Source of the DNA: Homalodisca vitripennis
Taxonomy: Eukaryota; Arthropoda; Insecta; Hemiptera; Cicadellidae
Reading direction: 5' to 3'
NCBI RefSeq assembly: GCF_021130785.1
Contig: NC_060215.1
Coordinates: 120,180,501-120,244,500, forward strand
DNA: 64,000 nt
The position numbers and the translations under genes were made by a program. The notes under the pieces are model-generated. The model made no database searches, was not told the DNA's origin, and worked only from the letters and a program-made list of their open reading frames with translations. Positions 34,201-50,330 of this stretch are shown piece by piece (within the stretch, counting starts at the first letter, position 1; every line of letters begins with the position of its first letter).

Positions 34201-36957
34201 ATAAAAGGTTGTAAATAAAAGGTTAGTTGCAAATTATTAATAAGTAAGTACTTTGTTCTAAGATTGTATTTTCACATAGTGAATAAAATAGCATTGCTAG
34301 TGTGTAACTATGTTAATTCATACACATAAAGACGACGAATTCATTTTAGTTTTATTTATTGTGTTATAAATTTATGACATAATTTGCTAATTAAAAAAAG
34401 TCAGTGAAAACACATCGGTTAGTAGAGTGACTAACTAACTATTATTATCACTATTATTTTGTTCTTAGTTCCATTTACTGATTGAAGCGTAGGCTTAAAA
34501 AACCTAAATAACTGTAAGACAGTACAATAATAATTAGACGTTTTATCATATTACATAACACAATATAATACAAAGTGTTAGTATCGACGACCGAGACAAT
34601 GTGATTAGTAATATGCAAACATAACAAACATTGTTACAATTAAAGAAAATATATGGTCAAATTTTAATATTTTTGTAACCTAATGCCAACAAAAAAGGCG
34701 ACAAGTTGTAACACTAAATATTACGCTTTCCTGCTACAAATGTACAAATCACCTTCCTGTTTCAAATAAATGTTGCTAACAGTTAGGACAAGGTTCTTAG
34801 CTCGTTACCATCAAACATAATATTAATTAAAGTCGCTTTTTGTGTAGGTCTGTTTGTGCATCTCAACTACTCACCTGATTTTCACACAATTTTTACTGTC
34901 GACTTCGCTATGGACTAGGGCAGGTTTTTAGGTATGATACATGAACATTTTAATCATAGAAATTAGATAAAAGTTTGTATAATGCGAAAATTTATGTTTT
35001 TGAGTGCTTTCATTGTCAATACTGACTAAACGTTATGGCTTAGATAGAATACAACAAAGTACTATGAAATTGTACGTTTCAAATAGGCCTACAAAAATGT
35101 CTGCAGTGGCATATATCCATCTCCAAATAATGACCTACAACAAACATTTTCCTCTTTTAAAGTATACATTTTATGAGCATTTCCGAAACTATTTAAATCA
35201 ATAACATATTCTTATCACTGCATTAAGATGCGTAAAGATTAGGTCAAATTATCTTTAAGCAAGCGATAAATATTTTGGTAGATAGGTATTAGCCTACGTG
35301 TAAAAGCCCGCGTGTTTTGGTTGCGCGACTTACGAGGAAAGAACGGCGCCTGTGGTCGAGTGGGCCATACCTCACTTGATTGTGAAGTATAATAATGAAA
35401 TCGAAGATTAAACGGTCTTTAATAAAGTTAAACCCATCGAGTAGTGGAATTTAGACCTTATACATTTAGATCCTCAAATTTAGCAGCTATGGTTTTTTTA
35501 TTGTTGGATTCAAAAAGCGTATGCGCCGCAAATGTTTCTTGGAGAAATTGTTTCGATTACTGGGATTCCTTTAATCCCTACATACCCTTTTCCCTTTTCA
35601 ATTTAAACTGCTGCAATTGTTATTTTCAATGACTTTCTGTTTCAAACACGCATTGTTGCAGGATTAGTTTAAAGAATTCAATGTGTTTCACATGGACAAC
35701 TAAATGTTGACCTTTGCAGAGTACCTTCCAACAATAACCTATTTATGTTGTGCAACGAAACGACTGCTGTAAATATTGTTTACAAAGATATTTTGTAGGT
35801 ATTAGGAGTAATATTCTAATGTTAGATAAATTATTATGAACTCATATAATTTCATAATATCATTGATTGATTGATTATTATTAGCCAGATTCGTGCATTA
35901 TATTATTTTTAGGCTTTTTGGGAAGATTCTGATCAATATCAGAATATTGAAGTAAAAAGAGAATGATTGTTTATTTTTATTATTGAATATAGAACAGCCA
36001 TCATGGCAAAACAATTTCAAGGCGCAACAACAGTTAGTTGCACTAAATAAAATGGAATAATTCTAGGTATTTTCTAGAAGGTAAAATAAAAGCTGTTTCA
36101 CCCACCTCTTGGATCACATTAGAATATTTTCCAGTAACCATCACAGGAGTGTCTGGTACGCGTTTAAATATTATATGCCCATGGCGTCTCTGTTATTCAG
36201 CAGGAAATTTCGCGTGAAACCACGGGCAAAAAGAAAAGACGGAAAATGCTGAGAGCATTACTACAAAGCACGCGAACCAAAACAACAATATAAAATATTT
36301 CAGAATAAAATTCTTATGAAGAGAAAAATTGCCCAGAAGTATCGATAAAACTAAAAATAATTATTCTTAGCCAAACTGGTGATAGCTGACGGTTAAGAAA
36401 CTTATCAGTTTAATATTAAAGTCAAACGCGTCAATAAGAAAAAAATATGTGTTCTAGTCTACAACGATACTAGATTTTATTTTGCCCAAGTAAGACGTTC
36501 ACAGATATGAGGCAAAATATATGTGACTCAAACCAGGAGTTTTATAATACTCGTAGACTAATTCCGATGGGCCTTATATAGTTTGGTTTGACCCACATAA
36601 CTATCTGTTTTAAACAATGATTAAGCTCCACTACATTTCTTGATTAGGCAACATGGCTGCCTGCCTATAGCAAAGCACATGTTTTAAAAATCTGATTTTT
36701 GAGTAATTTTGTTGAATGTAATATTATTGTTGCTTCACAATGGACAAACACGCTCCTCGATTTCTTTATTCTATGTGAATTGTTTTATATTTTATTTCAA
36801 GACTATGAAGCCAATAAGACGCGGGAGGATTAATTTACATCGAGGAATTAGAAATGCTTCAAATCCGGCAAATTGTCTGTCTTCGGAATGTCCAGCAATG
36901 TCAGGATGGAAATGAACTTGAAATGAATCGAACATCACAGAACTGTGGGGAACGCTG
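34201..36957. other. Intergenic stretch with one tRNA-like A box
   Basis: AT-rich, no supported gene. Near 35350, TGTGGTCGAGTGGGCC matches a Pol III A box of Ser/Leu-type tRNA genes, but no proper cloverleaf or B box follows, so at most it is a SINE relic. Confidence 0.4.
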
Positions 36958-37190
36958 CTTTAGCACCCCCTGGAATAAGCACCCCCTCGGCCTCTGACGT
37001 CACGACAGGGGGGTGCTAATTCAGCGCACGGACACGGACCAGGCACTGAATTAGCACCCCCCCAACTACAAGGGGGTGCTTATTCAGCGCATCGACATGG
37101 TCGTAGCCCTGAATTAACACCCCCCTGTTCCAAGGGGGTGCTTATTCAGCGCATGGACATGGCTCAGTCACTGAATTAGCACCCCCTAGC
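36958..37190. repeat. GC-rich hairpin array, 62-63 bp period
   Basis: The arm GGGGGTGCTTATTCAGCGC recurs at about 37009, 37072 and 37134, facing its inverse CTGAATTAGCACCCCC at about 37046, 37110 and 37172, with half sites at 36960 and 36980. Each pair can fold into a hairpin with a loop of 6-10 bases. A perfect TGACGTCA site lies near 36995. It stands out sharply from AT-rich flanks. No coding sense. Confidence 0.85.
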
Positions 37191-40100
37191 ATTCAACCAG
37201 CAAAAAGGATATTTATATTTTACATATTCAATTTAATCATAAATATAACAGTTGTTATCTGGATTGTTGTGACGCTGCCACTTATAAGCTACTATCTATG
37301 ATTGTTTTGCAATTTCCGATACACGATTAAATACTATAATAAGCAAATATGGCTACTTTGTCTTCAAAATTACCATAGACTTAATATTACATAATAATGC
37401 TCCGACTATCAAGGCTAATAGACCTTAGCACTCCTCCCTCTCATACGCATTGTCATATTTGAGTAATAATTTTCACTCATGACTTTGCTTTCTTAATTTT
37501 TTCGAAATATCACCTATTACAATAATTAATTAAATCATGTCCTTCATTTATTCTATTTCAGTTTATTCTTTCAGTTAATACGTTTGTAGAATTAATTAAC
37601 GAACTGCTAAATATAAATTAAAAAGAAAACATAAAATTCTCTACGCACAGATCATTAAAGCCCGTGTAGGCTCTTTTCCCTTTGCTTTTTTTAATTACGA
37701 GTAAACAGTAATTAGAGACAAATTAAAACCATGATAAATGCTACTTTTGTTTTAATTTTAATTAGCTGTCTTAATTTAGATGTATGGGTTCATTCTTTTG
37801 AGATATAAGATTTGTATTATTGTATATTAATTTCTTTCATATCAACTATAAGAATACTATAAAAATACCATCATTTGTTTTCCTCTTGAATACAAGATAT
37901 TTACTGCTGAATCTACGGTTGTAAAGTTTTGTGAAAGTAAAAGCTATTTTTGAGTAGATTTTTGGAATATTACGGAAGGTAAAATGTAATTATGGTTTAT
38001 ATACACAATTAGTCTAGTATCTATTCTGTGTCATTTTTATTGTACAGGCATTGCGTACTGGGCGTTCATACCAATGGAAAATGTACTCATAGTCTAGTTA
38101 AGGGTATTCACTGAGCTTTTAACAGTTGAAGCTTAATCCAATGGTGAAAACTCAATGAAACATGTTTCTAGATATAATTAAAACTATGTTATTTGTATAT
38201 GAATCCATAATTAAACTATTTATTTCATTTAATAGCTTCACGGAAATGGAGTGTTCTTTTTTTAGTTTAATTAACTCACATTAAAAAAAAACTAATATGA
38301 TTTTCTAAACAATTTAGGCTCGTATTTTAGGCGAAATAGTTCACTGTCACAGTATAGAATTTTTCTTTGCGGCATTTTTGATTCATATTTAATTTTAATT
38401 AAATTTTAAAATTAGTTTTTATGGAATTAAACAGATGAAGCATGAAAATTACAGTTTTTGACTTGTCATTTATTACAGAAATAATTTTTCAGTACCTGCC
38501 CTTAAATTAACCATCTGCAGTAAAAAACTAGATTATATTTTTTATCTTATGCACTATTAGGCGTACCGTGAATCATCTGCACAATGGCACAACAGCTCCG
38601 TAGACTTGGAACACTACACAAAAGTCCGTAGAATGGCACTCACCAAAATATCTCCAGGTTACGCCCATAAGTATTACTATTGCTTACGAGCAAAATATCC
38701 TCTATAGAATCATGCCTAACTATTCTTCATAATTAAAGGAATATAATATAGAAACATCAAATACAAAATATCCCTTCCGGCTGAGTCGGAAGAAAGGTAT
38801 ATTTCACATGATGCTACAACTTGAAGATGCAGTATTAGTTTATGAACTTAACACTGTGATAAAAAACTTATGGATGAGGCATTGGTAGCTAAGGATGAAG
38901 TATATTAATCCACAAAGGTTTCTTCCTAACTAGTTATATAAAAAAAATGTTTGGTCGACTTCTGTCCATCTTACCTCTAGCAGATATATCCCTCTGGTAA
39001 AGGATTATACCCTCGATTATATTACTTTTTCTAACCCTATCGATGATAATTAGTGTCATATTACGAGAATGAATAATAGAATTCATATTGGGACTTTCAT
39101 ATTAAGTGTTATCAACTATTACACTTAAAATATTCTCACATATATGTTTTATTGCTCCTTTTATGAGTAACCCTATTTTCAAATGTGGATCATGTCTTTT
39201 ATTACCTACAGTACTATAGGAAAGGAGGGATCGTGATTTGTAATTACTTCAGGACATCAGTTCAAAAATCATGGAATGTTGCATTGAAATTAAAATTGGA
39301 ACATCTTCCAATGACTGTAATTTATTTCATCAGCAGTATGCCATATTTTAAAGACATAAAGGAGATGTCTATGACGTACCAGTTATTCTACAAAAATTCC
39401 GTACGAAAGGGCGGGTATCAGCTAGTAAACATTTAAAAACTTGAAACTCCTTATTTTTGCCTTAACATCGTTGCTCGTTGTATATCGGCCGTCTACCAAA
39501 TATGAAATATACAGAGTAAAATCAACCTGCAAATATCGATTGTAGGACTGTAGGTCCACACATAATTTTGACGAAGCTGATGAAACCCGTCCGTGCACTA
39601 CCGACCCTACTGTCCAAAACTGATCTGGCCGCATCGAGTGGTCGAGTAATAATATCGATGTTATTCTCAGTTGTTATTCCTATATTAATACAGAACTTAT
39701 TATGTATAGTGAATTTGTTTGATGAAATTTCGTAAAAAATATAAGAAGAAATCAAACAATGTTTGAGTGTACAGGCCCAAGGTGTGGCATATTATACTCT
39801 CTAGGTAACGGATACTTTTACACGAGTAAAGAGAAAAGATACACTAGAACACGGTAATTATATATGGACAAAAACTGAAAATGTCTTATTTTAAATCCGT
39901 GACTTTTCCGGGATTCGCGTGACCGGTGGACATCCAACAAGAATAACCAGATAATTGTCGCGGTCTATCGTGAAATAATCTTATTTTTCCGTGAATTTCC
40001 TATCCATGTTTAAGTAACGTGTTCTTCAAAACATCACTGCTTTGTTGAGTTTTATTATGTATTTTATATTGGTAGAAGACTCAATTTTATACGTATATTT

Positions 40101-40785
40101 AATAAATTAAATTGAAATTTGTTTTCGAATTAAACCCCTTCACAAAATATGATCTTGTAATCATATATGATTTCAATGTGTAAATGGTATTTTTACTCAT
40201 TTATTATTGATACGATAAGTGCTATTGAAATATCCATTGAACACCAACGTTATTAAGTGCTACGGGACAAATTTTTTGTCTTATAAGTCTGAAGATCTTG
40301 TATATGCTGAGCCTACAAATTGTCCTGTACATTCTCGTCCTATCTGATACGGTTAGGTCACAAAACGTTCGCATATCCGAAATTCCATTGATATCACGTT
40401 ACAATTTAGAATAGAAAGAATAACTTTTTTAATATGTACAATAACCTTAGAAGTAATTAGTTTTAAGTTCCGAGTATAATAGGTATGCAAATGTAACAAA
40501 ACTTCTTTTTAGACCCCAACACTTTTTAATTTAATTTTTCACAACTTTAGCACTGAGGTAGCGCATCCTAGTTCTAGCTATTCTCAGTTGGGTTCGTGCA
40601 GTCATAAATGAGTACCATAACTTTTATTTTTGTATTTTAGTTCAGAAGTTATTAGGCCTTGGGGTCCCAAAAGAACCCTCCATGGTATAAGTGTTGGTGT
40701 TTTTTTTGAAGTGCTAATTTTGTGTTTTGGTTTGTTAGGTCTAATTTTGTGAATTACTGACATAAATAGATAGAACTGATTTTCC
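37191..40785. other. Intergenic stretch
   Basis: No supported gene. The part at about 40505-40785 may be the 5' non-coding end of the piggyBac element that follows, but no terminal inverted repeat or TTAA target site could be fixed. Confidence 0.4.
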
Positions 40786-41846
40786 ATGATGGATGGTAAT
40801 AATGTTTATGGTCAAGAGGACATTCTTAACGATTTATTGAATACATCAATGATAAGTGACTTGCCAACTGAGGGCTCAGATGCGGAAGATCCTGTAATTG
40901 AAAGTGTTTTAGATGAAGATGAATCGTCTATTATCAATTATGATAGTGCCGATGATACGGATATGGACCCTGACTGGGAACCTACGGACACGGAAGAACC
41001 AGACAACACCACATCATTATCTCGAGTTAGAAGCAACTTAATTGTAGGTCGTGATAAAAAAAACATTGTGGCAGAAAGATCCTCCACCAACCACTAGAAC
41101 ACGAGCTCTCAATATAGTGACAAAACTTCCAGGCCTTTGTGGACCAGCCTTACAAAACAAACCTACGACACCTAATGAGGCATGGCGCCTATTGATTAAT
41201 AATATGATAAATCAAATAGTAAATTTTATCAATGAAAAAATCACTGAAAAAGTATCCAAGTATGGTGAGACTAATTTGTACTGCCAATACACACAACATG
41301 TTAGCCATGAAGAAATTACTGCATTCCTTGGCTTACTTTATCTATCAGGAGTATATAAGTCGAATCACGAAGATGTACGTTCATTGTTTGCAAATGACGG
41401 CACAGGCAGGGATATTTTTAGAGCTAAAATGAGCAAAATTCGATTCCTATTCTTGTTGGAGTGTATAAGATTTTATGATAAATCTACACGAGAAAAACGA
41501 AAGGAAACCGACCTCGTTGCTGCAATATCTGAACTCGCAAGAAAACTACACTTGCAGCCAGAATATGACAGTAGATGAGGTGATTGTAAGTTTCAGGGGT
41601 AGATTCAGCCATCGCGTCTATATGAAGAACAAGCCAGCAAAATATGGCATAAAAATAATGGTACTTGCAGATTCAAGAACCCATTATTTTTATAATGGTT
41701 TTGTGTACTGTGGCCCTCTAAACACCCCAAATCTAAATAAGCTATTAGTACCAACAAGCTATATTACTAACAAAACCAATGTTATTTGTATTACAACAAA
41801 TAAAGGATTTTTTAACTTGAACTTGACCATTAAAATTAATGATTGA
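40786..41846 (+). pseudogene. piggyBac transposase, frameshifted and 3'-truncated
   Basis: The start ATG is at 40786. Residues 1-90 are acidic (repeated Asp/Glu, DPDWEPTDTEEPD), as usual for piggyBac N-termini. A run of eight A near 41056 shifts the frame. The frame at 41051-41578 carries the conserved helical region with EITAFLGLLYLSGVY and FRAKMSKIRFLFLLECIRFYD. A second shift near 41560 leads to MTVDEVIVSFRGRFSHRVYM, which holds the first catalytic Asp and the FRGR block, then KPAKYGIKIMVLADS and NGFVYCG. After about 41790 similarity fades and the second and third catalytic Asp and the C-terminal cysteine finger are missing. It cannot transpose. Confidence 0.92.
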
Positions 41847-42168
41847 GCCAGGTAGCACCTGAATCACTAAGCATAGCTCAAATTTAAATAGAACCACGTG
41901 TGTCTTAACCCCCGGTAACATAACCCCCCCCCCCGGAATTGTCTGGTACGACCAGATAATATCCTGTGAAAATTAACCCCCCAATTAATTTGGCTGAGTG
42001 TTAGCGAAGCATTGCGACCCGTACGATTCTCAAAAACGGATATAACTGTGAATATGAAATTTGGTAACTCATGTCCGAATTTAATCAATCACCAACTCCA
42101 TCTAATCCCCGAATGTTTAAGCAATTGCTTTAGGGGTCTGGGACGTAGCCCCCAGCGACCCGAAGCAA
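41847..42168. other. Unassigned flank of piggyBac relic
   Basis: Contains a C-rich run near 41925 and TTGGCTGAGTGTTAGC near 41991, which resembles the piece near 4037, so a dispersed repeat is likely. Confidence 0.4.
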
Positions 42169-45154
<2,986 letters not shown>

Positions 45155-46835
45155 TTGTATCGAGCTAAGAAACATAACAACAGATTCAGTGCACCAAGCG
45201 GAATTAAGACTTTACAGAACTATTTTGTACTATCTCAATCAAGCGAAGACACAAAAGTTCGAGCAGCCGAGCTTACATTAGCATACCACACAGTAAGACA
45301 TCACCAAAGTTTTAGATCTAGTGATTGTACAAATAAACTTAACAGCGTTATGTTTGATGATTCATCCATTGCAAAAAAGTTTAGTTCGGCAAGAACCAAA
45401 GTTTCAGCTTTAGTTAAAGGCGTCATTGCTCCCCAGAGTTTAAAAGAAAGTCTTGAAAGTATCAAAAAGTCTAACTTTTATGGAATATCTACTGACGCTA
45501 GCAACCATAAAGCTATTAAAATATTTCCGCTTGTCGTTCAGTTTTTTTATATCAGTGAAGGAATTCAGTCCAAACTGTTGAGGTTGGGTTCCCTACCTAA
45601 TGAAACATCTGACGAAATTTCATCATTTTGCTTGAATTCTATTGAAAAATATGGTCTTGAAAAAAAAATAAATGTGTTGCCTTTTGTGGGGACAATACGA
45701 ATACCAACTTTGGAGGTGTGGAAAGAAGGGGAAAATGTAATGTGTTTACTAAACTAAAGACAGCATTAAATGAAAATATTGAAGGCATAGGTTGCCCTGC
45801 TCATGTTCTACACAACTGTGTGCAGACAGCTGCTGATACAATGAGCTGTGATGTTGAAACCATCATTGTCAAGATTTTTTCTTATTTTTCTATATACACA
45901 GTGAGAACTGAAAGGCTCAAAGAGTTCTGTGATTATGTGGGAACCGAATATATGAATATACTGTGTCACTCAAAAACTCGCTGGTTATCTTTATTTCCAG
46001 CAGTTGAACGAGCCATAAGGCTGTTTGATGTCTTGAAAGATTTTTTCCTAAGTGAAGAAAAAGCCCCAAATATATTGGTACAGTTTTTCAGCAACCCTTT
46101 AGGTGAAGCCTACTTATGGTTCATTCACAGCCAACTTAGCACGTTCCAGCATGGAATAAAAAAAATCGAAGGAAGCAAAAAGAGTGTAATAGAGATAGTG
46201 GGATGTACTGAACAGTGTTTTAGAAACTGTAACCAAAAGGAAAGAACAGAGGTTCATTCCGTTTAGTGTTAAATCGGCACTTAAAAAAGCAGAGGTAACA
46301 TCACCAGTTAAAAACCATTTCAAAAATGAAGTTGACAAGTTTTACGAAACTTACATTCAATACCTGAGCAAGTGGAATGCCTCGTTTTCTCCATTTGTGG
46401 TATCCAATTGGATGCTGTTGAAGAAAACGCCAAAATGGGAAAATGTTGAAGAGTCAGTGTCGTATTTAATGGCGAAACGAATTGAAATTGATGATTCTAT
46501 CCTTTTTGATCAATTCGGAATACTAACGAATTTTGTCCAGGAAAAACTTTCAACTTGGAATGACGAAAAAGAAGCACCACTTCAATGCCATGAAAAATGG
46601 GTGGAGTTTTTTTAAATACTGTGATAGTCCTCAACAGTTCTCCGAGTTGGCAAAAATTGCAGAATATTTGTTCTCAATACCCGCCCACAACGCCAACACA
46701 GAGAGAATATTTTCTTTAATGAATATACAGTGGACGGACGAAAGGAACAGAATGGAACTAGACTCTCTGGAATCAATACTACAGATCCTTTACAATTTCA
46801 AAATGGATTGTGTGGAGTTTTATAACTACAAGTAA
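45155..46835 (+). pseudogene. hAT-superfamily transposase, frameshifted
   Basis: Four overlapping frames together cover most of a hAT transposase of about 560 residues. They show NFYGISTDASNHK (first catalytic Asp, codon at 45493), CGDNTNTNFGG (second Asp, 45686-45718, exactly where frame 1 breaks), GCPAHVLHNCVQ, and CHSKTRWLSLFPAVER (Trp-containing block). At the C-terminus is the dimerisation region LAKIAEYLFSIPAHNANTERIFSLM followed by DERNRMELDSLE. The stop is after FYNYK at about 46835. An N-terminal BED zinc finger, normal for the family, is not visible. Frame breaks are near 45690, 46200-46260 and 46610. The last two of these can be read through in the alternate frame without loss, so they may be sequencing errors. 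Confidence 0.9.
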
Positions 46836-47652
46836 CAAGGAAGTGATCAAGAAGGCTGGAAGTAGTGATAAATATCCTTTTCTGCAAGGCCGATCATTAC
46901 CCTCCACATCAAGCTGTGTTGAGTAATGTATAATGTAATACTTAAACTTGTGAACTATACTATTTAGCTATTTTTACCATTACATACCTACCATGATATA
47001 TATAGTCAATGTTATGTAATAATCATGATGTTGTCAATTATTGTAATATCTATTATATACTATCATTTGATAACAAGTTAAATTTTGAACACTGCTATAT
47101 GAACATAGAGTCTTGGAAGTTCATGAAACACATTGTTTTGTGTGAATCTAATTAATTAATTGTAATTAAAGACATAAACTATGAATCAAGTAGTTCTTAT
47201 TAAGAATAATTCTTATCCACTAAACAACTTACCAGTTGGCTAGTATGCGGCCTGGTGATGATGGGGAGGGAGGAAATGGTACATAATTCGAAGCCAAGGC
47301 CGTACTCGGGAGGGGTTCAGAAGGGTTAAAAGTCTTTCCCTACTTAAAATTAAAAGGTTATAGCTTTCAACGTTCAAATTCTTTGGTCAAATGGTCAGAT
47401 GTAAAATCCTTTTACTTTTTTGTCAAAATTCTTAAGTCAACCCATAGTTTTTTTATGCTAAACTCCGGTTGATCAGAGTTAAAATCGGCCTAAAAATGCG
47501 TCATTTTACACTTAAATTTTGAAAATTTTCCGGGGGAGGACTCCCGGACCCCCCGACTTACTGGCGGGTACTCCGTACCCCCCAGACCCCCCGGTGCTCA
47601 ACCACCCACTGGAGCTGTCCCGGTTTCTTCTGTGAATGATTTGGTCACCCTA
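46836..47652 (+). repeat. Likely 3' non-coding end of the hAT element
   Basis: AT-rich at first, then a G/C-run-rich part at 47520-47605 (CCGGGGGAGGACTCCCGG, then CCCCCC runs) of the kind seen in hAT elements. It ends with TTTGGTCACCCTAG at 47639-47652, which inverted reads CTAGGGTGACCAAA, a plausible terminal repeat. A matching left end was not found, so the boundary is inferred. Confidence 0.4.
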
Positions 47653-47654
47653 GG

Positions 47655-47945
47655 TTAGTACCACAATATGTATGTAATTTGGGAAGGGACGCTGATCGCA
47701 CCAGTGCACATTAACTGTCTCTGAAAAACGGTCAGTACAAAAATTTGTATGTAATTTAGGAAGGAACTCTGATCACACCGGTGCACATTGACTGTCTCTG
47801 AAAAGGGGTCAGTACCACAATTTGTATGTAATTTTTGATGTGACTCTGACCATCGGTGCACATTGACTGTCTCTGAAAAGCGGTTAGTACCGCAATTTGT
47901 ATGTAATTTGGGAAGGGACTCTGACCACCGGTGCACATTGACTAC
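47655..47945. repeat. 77-bp tandem repeat, four units
   Basis: TATGTAATTT recurs at 47671, 47748, 47825 and 47900 with shared context (GTGCACATTGACTGTCTCTG). The spacing is 77, 77 and 75 bp. Units differ by several substitutions. The minus frames over it merely translate the repeat. Confidence 0.93.
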
Positions 47946-50059
47946 TCCCAAGGCGGCTTGCCATGAAGGTTCCAGGTAATATACTCATCCTCGTACATGA
48001 CCACTGCATCGTCATAAACCGATAGAGGCACTTCAGCAGTGGGATTTAACCTACTATAACTTGTGCGTTTGCTCCCCAAGACGATCCGGCAATATGAAAT
48101 TATAGATTAAAGTTTTGTATATATAAATACAGTACATGCATTTTTATATAAAACCATACAAAAACTAAACAACGCGAGAGGGTATATGTAAAATATGCAC
48201 TTATTAATACATCAGTTTAATTTATAAAAGAGCCACATAAAATATTCATAATGTTTTCAAAATAAAATTTTAAGTACATGAATGATAAGTATTTTAGGAT
48301 TTTAAAACATCACAACTTTAATGTTTAGCTCAAGAGTGCATTTAATTCAATCAATTAAATGTAACAAAAACATAACAGTTGTAGTATATTTCACTCAACA
48401 GATAGGTATTCTGTCAAACGAAAGGCATTTTATATATACATACATGACGAGTAATTTGCGGAGTGATGCATTTGGATAAAAACACAAAATAATTACTAAC
48501 ATAATTAATTTTCTTCTCCATTTAATTATTTTTTTTTTTGTTATATTATGAAATAAATTATAGTAAAAAGTTACATTAGTATAAATTTATCCGTTAAGTT
48601 AGGAAATAATAATGATCTTCAAGACCAAATGAAAAAGATTCAACATAACTTTTGTATACATTAGATCAGTAAAAATAGGGAGCGGTTATCTAAGACGTAG
48701 GGGTTACTCACACGGTCTAAAAAATTGCACAATAAATCTCTCTATGGCCGTTGCCATTTTTCGTACTATACTATCTATTACTATATAATACTATCGACCT
48801 TGTACTGACCGATTTTCCTATTTATTCTGTTTGATATCCTCGTACAGAAATGAAGCTAAAAATGGGATCAGTTCCTCCTTAAAAAGGAAAATAGAGCTGG
48901 AGCATTAGACTACACAGCGCTTTGGAAAGGTCTCATGTAACTTGAATTCTGTACCACCCAACTACGATATTCTCTCGATCCCAATATTCGATATTCCAGG
49001 AGCCCATTTGCATCGTATAAGCACACAACTTAGTTTATCGTAAAATCGATAGAGTAATCTCATCAGACACAAAAATTGAAGTTAAATGACATTTAGCGAA
49101 CTCTATAGAAAGAGAATTTGTCATTGAAACTGGTGAATTTTATTCTCTTTGTCTCATAATCTGACGCGGGTATAATTATTATTTGTGTGACGGTTAGTTC
49201 ACTTACAATTTTTGAAGCTAAGAAATATTTGCGTGAATATTTTCCCTTTCGATACCTCCTTATTTAGACTAAAACTAGTGTGGCTGACGAATTATCTCTT
49301 TCTTACGTTAAATCTCTCTGTCGATTTAACAAAATACTCGTACCATGTCGGGTGCTTGGAAAACGCGAATTGGCCCTCACCGTGGACGGAATTGTACTGG
49401 TACTGATACCACTATTTGAACTAAAGATTTAGAATTTTAAATTACCACTTTTGATGAAGTTTTATACCTGCAAAATGACGTCTGAGGATTTATTCTCACA
49501 CGCTCATTAGATTTTACAAGAGTTGGCGCCGGTGTCATCGTTGAATTCGAGGATTGATGAAGTGTAGTTATAAGAACGAAAAATGTCATAGTAAAAATAT
49601 TACTACTCTACCTACAAACTAAACCTGTGTACAGCTCTGAGGAAAACTGTCCTTTTACACATGCTATTTAATTTTGTAATTAATAGGCAACATGTCATTT
49701 TCAATAGTTAAAACATTGGTAATAATCATGTAGTCTACAGGTTTTATTTTTAAGGAACAAAAACTACTTTCAGGGCGTATTTCAAATAGTCAACAGTTTG
49801 TTTAAACGAAAAGACTGTCTGTTTATAAAAACTGTAGCTTACAATCTTGTATTTGAACTGCAGAGTAACAATAAGAGGACAAATGTAGCTATGCAATCTT
49901 ATCTCCCAAGGTCAGTTTTCCTTATCTTCGACATATCTGTAAACAAAATATCAACTTGTTTCATGTTTACAATCCGGTTTTATAAATACACGAGATCTAG
50001 TTTTGGTTCTGAGGTAATGGTCTCTATTATAAAATTATAACTAACATACCTTTGTTGTT
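47946..50059. other. Intergenic stretch
   Basis: AT-rich, no supported gene. Confidence 0.45.
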
Positions 50060-50330
50060 TAGTTGGGAACTCTTAGGGACAATTTAAAAATAAGCTGGCG
50101 CTATTCTTATACCTAAATACACGCCAGATGAAGGAATCGAACCAGCCAACCAAGAACAGAAGATGTATGTGTTACACCGAAAGTTTTACCGTAATTAAGA
50201 CATTTACCGGAATAAAAATCTAAACCGGGCTACATATTGTTATTTGGTAAAGTTTCCTTCGTTGGAACAATATAACTAACTCATCCTTGATTTCAGTGAA
50301 AGGATGAATTGACAACATCCAGGATGAGTA
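50060..50330 (-). repeat. SINE-like repeat, copy related to 60345-60590
   Basis: GGAATCGAACCAGCC near 50132 is an inverted Pol III B box. The downstream part (GGGCTACATATTGTTAT, then GTTTCCTTCGTTGGAA and AACTCATCCTTGATTTC) parallels 60508-60585 (AGCTACATGTTATAATT, GTTTCCTTAGTTGAAA, AACTCATCCTTATCC). Shared layout at two places supports a dispersed SINE-like family. Confidence 0.5.

Noticed and set aside
36958..37190. CRISPR-like look of hairpin array
   Set aside because: The sequence between hairpins is itself repeated, so they are not spacers; eukaryotic context.
39185..39436. 83-residue plus frame
   Set aside because: No recognisable motif and AT-rich codon use like the background.
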